From Chloroflexi bacterium RBG_16_57_11 (GTDB lineage Bacteria; Chloroflexota; Anaerolineae; Anaerolineales; UBA4823), in contig MGNS01000064.1 in the NCBI GenBank assembly GCA_001795165.1, forward strand, positions 8,966-19,619: DNA of 10,654 nucleotides, read 5' to 3'. The first letter of the stretch is position 1, and each line of letters starts with the position of its first letter. Both the position numbers and the translations under genes were made by a program. Of this stretch, positions 6,015 to 10,654 are shown piece by piece. Under the pieces are notes generated by a model. That model did not search any database. It had not been told where the DNA came from and worked only from the letters and a program-made list of their open reading frames with translations.

Positions 6015-6056
6015 AAAGCGGAGCTGCCCCTCAGCGGCTCCGCTTTACGCTTCTTA
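6015..6056 (+). terminator. Intrinsic terminator downstream of the 5'-nucleotidase
   Basis: AAAGCGGAGC (6015-6024) pairs perfectly with GCTCCGCTTT (6037-6046) around a 12-base loop. A moderately T-rich stretch, TTTACGCTTCTT, follows. The 10-bp GC-rich stem is strong and the T-tract is imperfect. It lies 100 bases after the stop codon, beyond the REP-like palindrome. Confidence 0.6.
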
Positions 6057-6137
6057 TGGAGGTCGTTACCAAGCCTAAGCAACCAAAGCCGATACCTGAC
6101 TACTCTATTTCTTGTCAATGTGAAAAATTTCATTAAT

Positions 6138-6166
6138 TTGAAAACAAGACAGAATGAGCCTATAAT
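6138..6166 (+). promoter_or_regulatory. Sigma70-type promoter upstream of the aldose 1-epimerase
   Basis: TTGAAA (6138-6143), exactly 17 bases, then a perfect TATAAT (6161-6166). A second TATAAT at 6187-6192 has no -35 partner. Transcription would begin near 6173, leaving about 350 untranslated bases before the ATG at 6524. I see no better promoter closer to the gene, so a long leader is the simplest reading. Confidence 0.6.
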
Positions 6167-6172
6167 TTTAAT

Positions 6173-6523
6173 ACACAGGCAATCTCTATAATCTGCGTAT
6201 CTCTCAGGTGATGGAAATTCGTCAATCCGAGGCGCCGTCACCTGCCTCCGAATTTACTGCCCTTGCACCAAGCTTCAGATAGCTGGAGCAGTCAACACCA
6301 AACCCCTGTCAGGTCACGCAGTCTCGGTCAGGATGAGACCAACGCCTTCTACCTTCTTGTGTAGGTATCTTTGTCCGTCTTTTGTCTGTTTAGACACCTC
6401 ACAGATTGCCTGAAATATCGGTCGAATGTCTGGCGTTTCATCTCATCAACTCGAATGTGATCCAATGGATCAATCAGACCGACTCTTGATCAGAATAGCT
6501 ACTCACACAGGAGGTTTACAGCT
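6173..6523 (+). other. Long unexplained leader of the aldose 1-epimerase transcript
   Basis: About 350 bases without a convincing gene. AGGTGA (6206-6211) and TCACCT (6238-6243) can close a hairpin-like domain containing GGAAATTCGTCAATCCGAGG, and GTCTC and GAGAC form a further small dyad at about 6320-6340. A 23-codon frame at 6211 has no properly spaced ribosome binding site. I compared the sequence by eye with the common riboswitch classes (TPP, FMN, cobalamin, SAM, glycine, fluoride, GEMM) and found no match. It may be a novel structured leader or simply a long untranslated region. Confidence 0.3.
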
Positions 6524-7744
6524 ATGAAGACCTTAGTACGAACTATCTTAGTAAGCGTCCTTGTCCTATCGATGCTTCTCGCCATAGGACCGGCAACGGA
6601 AGCGAAGAGCTTAGGCAAGATTACCTCAGAGTTTTATGGAACCACGGTCGGTGGACAGGACGTTTATGAGTACACCTTGACCAACGCGAGCAAGAGACCG
6701 ATGGAGGTAAAGATCATCACCTTTGGTGGCATCATCACCTCCATCATGGTGCCAGATAAATCGGGTAAGAGGGAGAATGTGGCTCTTGGCTTCGATAATC
6801 TGCAAGATTATGAAACCAAGAATCCTTATTTTGGCACGATAACCGGCCGTTACGCCAACCGCATCGCTAACGGGAGGTTTGTCCTCGACGGTGTGACGTA
6901 CTGCCTGGACATTAATAACCCACCCAACTCCCTGCATGGCGGTTTCGTCGGATTTGACAAGAAGGTCTGGGAGGTAACCGAAGCGGAGGCCGGCGCAGAT
7001 GGAGTGGTTCTCGAGTTGCACTTCCTCAGCCTGGCTGGAGAGGGCTTTGAACCCGGCGATTGCGCCGATGGAGAGGAGGGGTACCCCGGGAACCTCGATG
7101 TTACCGTCACCTATACCTTGAACGATATGAACCAGCTGGTTATGGATTATGTTGCCACCACCGACGCGCCTACCATCGTAAATCTGACCAACCACACCTA
7201 TTGGAACTTGGCTGGCGAAGGAGAGGGTGACATTAATGACCACATTCTCTACCTCAACTCAGACCGCTACACACCTGTTGACCCCACCCTGATCCCTACT
7301 GGCGAGCTTGCACCCGTTGCCGGAACTCCGTTCGACTTCAGGAAGCCGAAACCGATTGCGGATGGCCTTCGGTCTAACGATACTCAAGTCATCATCGGCA
7401 GAGGCTTCGACCATAACTGGGTGTTGAGCCGACCCTCATTTGATGACACTTCCATGATCCTGGCGGCCAGCCTATGCGAGCGGGACTCTCGTCGCCTCCT
7501 AAACGTCTGGACAGAAGAGCCTGGCATTCAGTTCTATGCTGGAAATTTCCTGGATGGGACCCTCTACGGACCCAGTGGTCGCGCCTACAGGCAAGGCGAC
7601 GGCCTCGCCTTGGAAACCCAGCACTTCCCCGACTCGCCTAACAAACCGGATTTCCCAACTACGGTGCTGCGGTTGGGTGAGACTTATGAGACCAGGACTA
7701 TTTTTGAATTGCTGGTCAATAAGGGGCAGTGCAGGACCAAATAA
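6524..7744 (+). CDS. Secreted aldose 1-epimerase (galactose mutarotase family)
   Basis: The gene encodes 406 residues and starts with GGAGG nine bases upstream of the ATG. A signal peptide at about 1-27 (TILVSVLVLSMLLAIGPATEA) sends the enzyme outside the cytoplasm. Most GalM proteins of sugar metabolism are cytoplasmic. The body matches the mutarotase beta-sandwich: NVALGFDNLQDY, GTITGRYANRI with Arg109, NSLHGGFVGFDKKVW with His138, NLTNHTYWNLAG with His224, FDHNWVL with Asp296, and LALETQHFPDSPN with Glu364. By analogy with characterised GalM enzymes, His224 and Glu364 are the catalytic acid and base for interconversion of alpha and beta anomers of hexoses, while Arg109, His138 and Asp296 bind the sugar. 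All are present, so activity is expected. At about 405 residues it is longer than minimal bacterial enzymes because of the signal peptide and an inserted Cys-containing loop (about 174-189). No other sugar gene adjoins it. Confidence 0.93.
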   Translation: MKTLVRTILVSVLVLSMLLAIGPATEAKSLGKITSEFYGTTVGGQDVYEYTLTNASKRPMEVKIITFGGIITSIMVPDKSGKRENVALGFDNLQDYETKNPYFGTITGRYANRIANGRFVLDGVTYCLDINNPPNSLHGGFVGFDKKVWEVTEAEAGADGVVLELHFLSLAGEGFEPGDCADGEEGYPGNLDVTVTYTLNDMNQLVMDYVATTDAPTIVNLTNHTYWNLAGEGEGDINDHILYLNSDRYTPVDPTLIPTGELAPVAGTPFDFRKPKPIADGLRSNDTQVIIGRGFDHNWVLSRPSFDDTSMILAASLCERDSRRLLNVWTEEPGIQFYAGNFLDGTLYGPSGRAYRQGDGLALETQHFPDSPNKPDFPTTVLRLGETYETRTIFELLVNKGQCRTK

Positions 7745-7796
7745 CGCCAGCTAATGTGAATTTCCGCCGATTACGTTCGGCCGGGCAATCTAAAGT

Positions 7797-7840
7797 TGGA
7801 GCGGGAGCGCCAGTAAATGCGCACCCGCTCCATTATTTTT
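7797..7840 (+). terminator. Strong intrinsic terminator of the aldose 1-epimerase gene
   Basis: TGGAGCGGG (7797-7805) pairs with CCCGCTCCA (7824-7832). After one A-A mismatch, GCGC (7807-7810) pairs with GCGC (7819-7822) around an 8-base loop. TTATTTTT (7833-7840) follows immediately. This is the clearest terminator in the window. Confidence 0.9.
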
Positions 7841-7983
7841 CCTAAATCTGTATGGATGTGGTTTTCCAGTCTGTTATCTTAAACTTTTCCCTAAATTTAC
7901 ACATATGATCTCCTCGCTTTTGGAAAACAGGATCGAAATTAATATCCCGCTGTAAAACAGTACCTCAGTCATGCCTAAATCCC

Positions 7984-8012
7984 TTGATTTTGGGTCGAAT
8001 TTTTGCTATGAT
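7984..8012 (+). promoter_or_regulatory. Promoter of the S1 protease transcript, near-copy of the nucleotidase promoter
   Basis: TTGATT (7984-7989), a 17-base spacer and TATGAT (8007-8012) preceded by TGC. Both hexamers, the spacer length and the block TTTGCTATGATC match the promoter at 3885-3913, and the spacer also shares its T-rich right half. Transcription should begin near 8019. Confidence 0.78.
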
Positions 8013-8018
8013 CAAAGC

Positions 8019-8122
8019 GTAACATTCTGACGGGTGTTACCACTCTCGAAAAGGCAACTCCATCGCAAGGTGGGGCGAAAAGTCAAGCGTCTGCGCCGTG
8101 CAGATAGACTGGCTGCCGAAGG
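8019..8122 (+). promoter_or_regulatory. GEMM-I-like leader (putative class I cyclic-di-GMP riboswitch), copy 2
   Basis: After a 5' hairpin (GTAACA 8019-8024 / TGTTAC 8035-8040) comes AAAAGGCAAC. A perfect 7-bp helix follows, CTCCATC/GGTGGGG, capped by a GNRA tetraloop GCAA (8059-8076), then CGAAAAGTC. GGC and GTC can pair to close this arm, as GGC/GCC does in canonical GEMM-I RNAs. A second arm, GTCTGC-GCCGT-GCAGA-TA-GAC (8089-8109), leads to TGGCTGCCGAA, very like the usual 'AGCCGGGTTGCCGA' end. The GNRA loop that docks on the second arm is a hallmark of the class. The GCAAAGCC block is altered to GAAAAGTC. The copy at 3920 shares the core and promoter but has diverged elsewhere, so they look like two family members. 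The likely ligand is cyclic-di-GMP, by resemblance only. Confidence 0.62.
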
Positions 8123-8143
8123 GTTTCCTTCCGTCTTTTTCTT
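8118..8143 (+). terminator. Candidate intrinsic terminator/expression platform after the second GEMM-like element
   Basis: GAAGG (8118-8122) pairs with CCTTC (8127-8131) around GTTT, followed after a few bases by TTTTTCTTT (8136-8144). It lies inside the leader, before the ribosome binding site of the S1 protease, and its left arm abuts or overlaps the 3' end of the aptamer-like fold (CTGCCGAAGG). This is the arrangement of a transcription-terminating riboswitch. The stem is short, so efficiency is uncertain, and whether the ligand turns the gene on or off cannot be read from the sequence. Confidence 0.5.
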
Positions 8144-8175
8144 TATGGCTCTCATGACACAGAAAGGAGAAAATT

Positions 8176-9033
8176 ATGAAAAAAACTTTAATTACGTTTT
8201 TCCTCGTCCTGGCGCTTGTGCTTGGCACTGCAGGTGTGGCCAGCGCCATCACCAACGGTGTACCGGATGAAGACAACCATCCTTACGTTGGTCTGCTGGT
8301 GTTCGATTTCGCCCCCGGTGAGCCAGGTTGGCGCTGTAGCGGCTCGTTGATCGCGCCCACGGTGGTGCTGACCGCCGGTCACTGTACAGATGGTGCGGTT
8401 GCGGCACGCATCTGGATGGATAGGGATGTGACCTACGATCATTATCCCTTCCCGCTCTACCCCTACGGCGGACCGGGCAGTGGGGCGGTGGAAGGCACAC
8501 CGTACACCAACCCCAAATATCGAAGCCCCGAGAATCCTTATGGCGGCGGTAACGGCTTGCCGGCCTTCTCCTACCGGGATACGGGCATCGTTGTGCTGAG
8601 TGAGCCAATCTACCTGGATGAATACGCGGCCCTACCGGATGCTGGTCTGGTGGATGAGCTAAAGAATAAGACGGCCGTCGATTTTGTCGGCTATGGTGTG
8701 CAGGACCAGCTTCAAATCCCGGGGAACCTGCTACCCCAACCGCCACCCTACTATCGCTGGTCTGGGCCAAGGGTGCGCATGTATGCCCCCAGTGACCTGG
8801 TCTCGGGTAATTTTGTCCACAGCGCCGAATATCTGCGCCTGGCTCTGAACCCGGGAGGTGGCTCGGGCGGCACCTGCTTTGGCGACTCGGGCGGCCCAGA
8901 CTTGCTAGCTGGTACCAACACCGTCCTTGCTGTCAACTCATACGTCACAAATGTTAACTGCTCCGGGGTAGGCTACTCGGCCCGCGTCGATATCCCCGAA
9001 GTGCTGGAGTGGATCCAGGGTTTCCTGCCTTAA
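8176..9033 (+). CDS. Secreted chymotrypsin-fold serine protease (peptidase family S1)
   Basis: The gene encodes 285 residues, with GGAG six bases before the ATG. A signal peptide (1-24; FFLVLALVLGTAGVASA) is followed directly by ITNGVPDEDNHPY, equivalent to the IVGG-type mature N-terminus of S1 enzymes. No propeptide is therefore present. The catalytic triad is His69 in LTAGHC, Asp135 in YRDTGIVVL and Ser238 in CFGDSGGP. Cys54-Cys70 matches the disulfide around the catalytic His, and Cys234-Cys262 the one near the S1 pocket. Counting back from Ser238, the residue equivalent to chymotrypsinogen 189 is Gly232 rather than the Asp of trypsin, so cleavage after Lys/Arg is not predicted. Two Pro/Gly/Tyr-rich loops (about 90-130 and 181-197) are long for the family and may shape substrate binding. 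The gene is transcribed alone behind a GEMM-like leader and should be extracellular. Confidence 0.92.
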   Translation: MKKTLITFFLVLALVLGTAGVASAITNGVPDEDNHPYVGLLVFDFAPGEPGWRCSGSLIAPTVVLTAGHCTDGAVAARIWMDRDVTYDHYPFPLYPYGGPGSGAVEGTPYTNPKYRSPENPYGGGNGLPAFSYRDTGIVVLSEPIYLDEYAALPDAGLVDELKNKTAVDFVGYGVQDQLQIPGNLLPQPPPYYRWSGPRVRMYAPSDLVSGNFVHSAEYLRLALNPGGGSGGTCFGDSGGPDLLAGTNTVLAVNSYVTNVNCSGVGYSARVDIPEVLEWIQGFLP

Positions 9034-9055
9034 GACGTTTCAACTGCGCGATGGC

Positions 9056-9089
9056 AGGGGCTGTCCTTCTTTTTGGGCAGCCCCTCTTT
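9056..9089 (+). terminator. Terminator downstream of the S1 protease
   Basis: AGGGGCTGTCC (9056-9066) pairs with GGGCAGCCCCT (9075-9085), 11 bp including one G-U, around the loop TTCTTTTT. CTTTA follows, a short T-tract. It lies 22 bases after the stop codon and before the convergent gene that ends at 9112. The reverse orientation has no T-run, so it serves the plus strand. Confidence 0.72.
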
Positions 9090-9111
9090 ACATCATGAAC
9101 TGGTTCCAGGG

Positions 9112-9825
9112 TTACGGTATGTGGCAGCCCAACTCGTTGGCAGCGGCCAGCGGGTCAATCATCCCCGCCTGGACCATAAAGATCACTTCCGCCACTGTAT
9201 AGGGGTAATCCACATCCGGGTGAGCAGCGCTCAACAACGCAGCCGTGCCATGCCGCGCAAGACGGTTGAGACCTCCACCTCCCTGGTTGATCGCCTGCCC
9301 GAGGGTGTAAGTCGGTGTAAAGTAAGCTGTTCCAAAAACTGTATCGAAGATATCCGCCGGGCTATATCCGGTTGGGGGCCAGTCCTCGAAGTGATTCCGC
9401 CAGTAACCGGGCGTGCAGCCCTCACCACCGGGTGGAGGTTCGCAGGTAATTTTCCACTGTTGACCGCCTTTCGTGACAAGCGCCCCGCTGGTATTGAACA
9501 CTTCAACATCGACAACAAAGGTGAGCGTGCCAGTGACTGATCCGTAAGGAAATGGCACCACAGCGTCGTCGTACAGGATCCCATTTCCTAGCTCAATGCC
9601 TCGGTTTGTGGTGTAATCCCAGCGAAGGAAACGATACTTGATATAGTTCGTTGTATCACCTTTGTCGAAGACGATGTTATCGACCGGATTGCAACTGGAA
9701 TAGGAGCTCGGATAAGTAATTGTCCACCCGTCGACCGAGAAAGCGGCCGCCAGGGCTGCTGTTGGGAGTAGTGCCATCAGAGTGATCACTGTTACGATAG
9801 TAAAGAAACGCTTATTGCTAAACAT
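9112..9825 (-). CDS. Secreted protein with an N-terminal beta-rich region and a C-terminal CTPGYWRNH domain
   Basis: The gene encodes 237 residues from the ATG at 9825. This start has GGAG/GAGAG upstream and opens directly into a signal peptide (about 1-26; FFTIVTVITLMALLPTAALA), whereas the long upstream in-frame extension has neither. Residues 30-128 are rich in Thr, Tyr and Val with alternating polar and hydrophobic residues, as in a beta-sandwich, and contain Cys45 and Cys128. A Pro/Gly linker (129-136) leads to the C-terminal domain. This begins C137-TPGYWRNHFEDWP and continues with FDTVFG, TLGQAINQGGGGLNRLARHG, AALLSAAHPDVDYPYTVAEV and the closing LAAANELGC (Cys234). I recognise this domain from many predicted surface or secreted bacterial proteins, usually as CTPGYWKNH, but know of no established function. 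Cys137 and Cys234 could pair. It may be a binding or surface-attachment module. No catalytic signature is visible. Confidence 0.75.
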   Translation of the reverse strand: MFSNKRFFTIVTVITLMALLPTAALAAAFSVDGWTITYPSSYSSCNPVDNIVFDKGDTTNYIKYRFLRWDYTTNRGIELGNGILYDDAVVPFPYGSVTGTLTFVVDVEVFNTSGALVTKGGQQWKITCEPPPGGEGCTPGYWRNHFEDWPPTGYSPADIFDTVFGTAYFTPTYTLGQAINQGGGGLNRLARHGTAALLSAAHPDVDYPYTVAEVIFMVQAGMIDPLAAANELGCHIP

Positions 9826-9940
9826 GTTATCTCTCTCCAATTCAGGATAATCTCTTGTCGAAAGCCAAAGCGATGCGTGATCATTCATCATCAATTGTTG
9901 ATCTGGAAATGAGCTATTTGGCGATTTTCCCTCCTCTCCT

Positions 9941-9973
9941 GATAATAATAAAACCGGTCTGATGGGCCGGTTT
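9941..9973 (-). terminator. Intrinsic terminator on the minus strand between the GYD-like gene and the CTPGYWRNH protein
   Basis: On the minus strand AAACCGG (9973-9967) pairs perfectly with CCGGTTT (9957-9951) around a 9-base loop, followed by TATTATTATT (9950-9941). It ends any transcript arriving from 10340 or from the strong promoter at 10144-10116, about 120 bases before the next start codon at 9825. The downstream gene therefore needs its own promoter or readthrough. Confidence 0.75.
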
Positions 9974-10109
9974 GCTCTGGCTCCCCAAAGATCTCCCCTG
10001 TTGAAGCAATCCAGGTTTAGCAACCAATCTAATCTTTGGTTCAATGCCTCCCGTCTTCACGTATTCGGTTGTCAATACGCATCCCCGGGGGTTTTGGCCA
10101 GGAGCGACT
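9951..10109 (-). ncRNA. Candidate structured small RNA or leader between a consensus promoter and a terminator
   Basis: The predicted transcript runs on the minus strand from about 10109 to the terminator at 9973-9951, about 160 nt. Its ends can pair: GCUC(C)UGGC near the 5' end (10105-10097) with GCCAGAGC (9981-9974), then CCAAA with UUUGG, then CCCC with GGGG. Inside are two hairpins, CGTATT/AATACG (10079-10074 and 10065-10060) and AACCAA/TTGGTT (10041-10036 and 10027-10022). The closing helix ends directly at the terminator. Minus-strand frames cross the region but carry no ribosome binding site of their own. I could not match it to 6S, SRP, tmRNA or a known riboswitch. It could be an independent small RNA or an attenuated leader of the secreted-protein gene. 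Confidence 0.42.
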
Positions 10110-10340
10110 AAACATATTATAATAACATAGATAATTATTGTCAAGAAAATCCCACGCTCGCTGAGCAAACATGCAAGAAGCGTGTACCTCGTCATATTGC
10201 CCCATCGTTAAATACCACCGGAGCCATTGTCCACCCGCTGCTTGTATGGCTTTCTGAGCTACCTCAATCCTGGCAGGGCTTTCTTTGATGTTGGCAGCTC
10301 CTTTTTCGGTATATTTACCCAAAATGACACAGGTTTCCAT
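10041..10340 (-). CDS. GYD-family protein with a normal N-terminal half and an unrelated C-terminal half (probably degraded)
   Basis: The gene encodes 99 residues from the ATG at 10340, which has GGAGG seven bases upstream. Residues 1-50 read METCVILGKYTEKGAANIKE and then a helix (PARIEVAQKAIQAAGG) and the signature LTMGQYD. These are the first strand, helix and GYD-type motif of the small GYD-domain family, a ferredoxin-like fold of about 95 residues with no settled function. In that family the motif is followed by 'VVVIVEAP' and a second beta-alpha-beta unit. Here it is followed by EVHASCMFAQRAWDFLDNN and a basic, Pro-rich tail with no such pattern, and the other two frames do not restore it either. 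The DNA of this second half contains a perfect sigma70 promoter, so it is probably not under protein-level selection. I infer a deletion or insertion breakpoint near 10190. The ORF may still be translated. Confidence 0.55.
   Translation of the reverse strand: METCVILGKYTEKGAANIKESPARIEVAQKAIQAAGGQWLRWYLTMGQYDEVHASCMFAQRAWDFLDNNYLCYYNMFSRSWPKPPGMRIDNRIREDGRH
10116..10144 (-). promoter_or_regulatory. Perfect-consensus sigma70 promoter inside the 3' half of the GYD-like ORF
   Basis: On the minus strand TTGACA (10144-10139), exactly 17 AT-rich bases, then TATAAT (10121-10116). All twelve consensus bases match at the optimal spacing. The predicted start is near 10109. The first gene downstream starts at 9825, beyond an intrinsic terminator at 9973-9951. 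A chance match within real coding sequence is unlikely. Confidence 0.75.
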
Positions 10341-10373
10341 CGCTCTTCCTCCTTCAGCCTGTTTACTACCCGG

Positions 10374-10379
10374 ATTATA
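10374..10379 (-). promoter_or_regulatory. -10 element for the GYD-like gene
   Basis: On the minus strand a perfect TATAAT (10379-10374) lies 34 bases before the ATG at 10340, giving a short leader that contains GGAGG. The best -35 is weak (TTCCAT at an 18-base spacing). Confidence 0.45.
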
Positions 10380-10490
10380 ATGACGTAAACGCTCCTGATG
10401 GAAGAATAACACAACACAAATCTTAATGCTCTCGATTAAGACAAAGCCCGGATTTAAATTCTGGTGTGCGACAATCCTTTCTTGATTCCC

Positions 10491-10518
10491 CCACTCCCTG
10501 TAGGAGAGGGATGGAGTG
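10491..10518. repeat. Small imperfect palindrome in the right-hand intergenic region
   Basis: CACTCC (10492-10497) pairs with GGAGTG (10513-10518), and CTCC (10494-10497) can alternatively pair with GGAG (10503-10506). The C-rich then G-rich layout around CTGTAGGAGAGGG resembles interspersed palindromes seen in environmental bacterial genomes. The rest of 10413-10654 shows no gene that I can support. Confidence 0.35.
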
Positions 10519-10654
10519 AGTGGAAGAAATTGGCTGTCTCTTCACCCAAAGCCTGGGATATAATCAGAGGCAAAGGCCCCAACTCAAACACCTGACAGGA
10601 ATTTTAGCACTTTCAAAGAAAGAGAACCTCATTGTCGCTGATGACATGCTCTTC

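Noticed and set aside
6201..6250. Fluoride- or FMN-type riboswitch in the mutarotase leader
   Set aside because: GGTGATGG and AAATTC recall pieces of these classes, but the other conserved blocks are absent.
6626..7243. Minus-strand 205-codon frame inside the aldose 1-epimerase
   Set aside because: Antisense shadow of a well-supported gene; no start signals and no domain resemblance.
7861..7928. GTTTTCCA / TGGAAAAC inverted repeat 52 bases apart
   Set aside because: Wide spacing in AT-rich DNA after a strong terminator and before a clear promoter; a chance match is likely.
8034..8270. Plus-strand 78-codon frame across the GEMM-like leader and protease start
   Set aside because: It runs through the structured leader and out of frame into the protease signal peptide; no ribosome binding site and an unnatural composition.
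9826..10044. N-terminal extension of the CTPGYWRNH protein to an ATG at 10044
   Set aside because: It would place 73 unrelated residues before a clear signal peptide and run across the intrinsic terminator. The ATG at 9825 has its own ribosome binding site.
9914..10195. Minus-strand 93-codon frame downstream of the GYD-like gene, with a hydrophobic stretch
   Set aside because: The hydrophobic stretch is the AT-rich promoter spacer read as codons, and there is no ribosome binding site. It does not restore the missing GYD half.
10613..10654. Possible 3' end of a minus-strand gene entering from the right edge (13 codons before a stop)
   Set aside because: Too short to separate from chance, and no family resemblance.

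Overview
The window looks like chromosomal DNA of a bacterium with mid-range GC and many exported proteins, most likely a member of the Chloroflexota (Anaerolineae-like). That placement is an inference from the style of the sensor PAS domain, the secreted hydrolases and the interspersed palindromes; no marker gene confirms it. I found no rRNA, tRNA, transposase, CRISPR array or phage gene.

Layout: (1) 1-197 is the 3' end of a family 5 ABC transporter substrate-binding protein. (2) Two small minus-strand genes follow: a ribbon-helix-helix regulator (421-212) with a perfect palindrome ahead of it, and a two-TM membrane protein (868-566) with its own promoter and a GAA-N6-TTC palindrome. (3) A six-TM sensor with a C-terminal PAS domain (1009-2013) ends abruptly and seems to have lost its output domain. 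It converges on (4) a secreted subtilisin-like protease (3630-2143), and the two share a bidirectional terminator. (5) A secreted 5'-nucleotidase (4234-5916), (6) a secreted aldose 1-epimerase (6524-7744) and (7) a secreted chymotrypsin-fold serine protease (8176-9033) are all on the plus strand, each with its own promoter and terminator. (8) On the minus strand are a secreted protein with a CTPGYWRNH domain (9825-9112) and, upstream, a GYD-family gene whose second half has been lost or replaced (10340-10041).

The main biology is a run of single-gene transcription units for exported enzymes that could break down extracellular protein, nucleotides and sugars, next to an ABC peptide/solute transporter. 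The nucleotidase and the S1 protease share a nearly identical sigma70-type promoter, with TTGATT, a 17-base spacer and an extended -10 TGCTATGAT. Each promoter is followed by a leader resembling the class I cyclic-di-GMP (GEMM-I) aptamer, which suggests common second-messenger control of secretion. A second RNA signal lies on the minus strand between about 10109 and 9947. There a consensus promoter (TTGACA, 17 bases, TATAAT) precedes about 135 nt that can close into a branched fold, followed directly by an intrinsic terminator. It could be an undescribed small RNA or a leader attenuator. The epimerase has an unexplained leader of about 350 nt.
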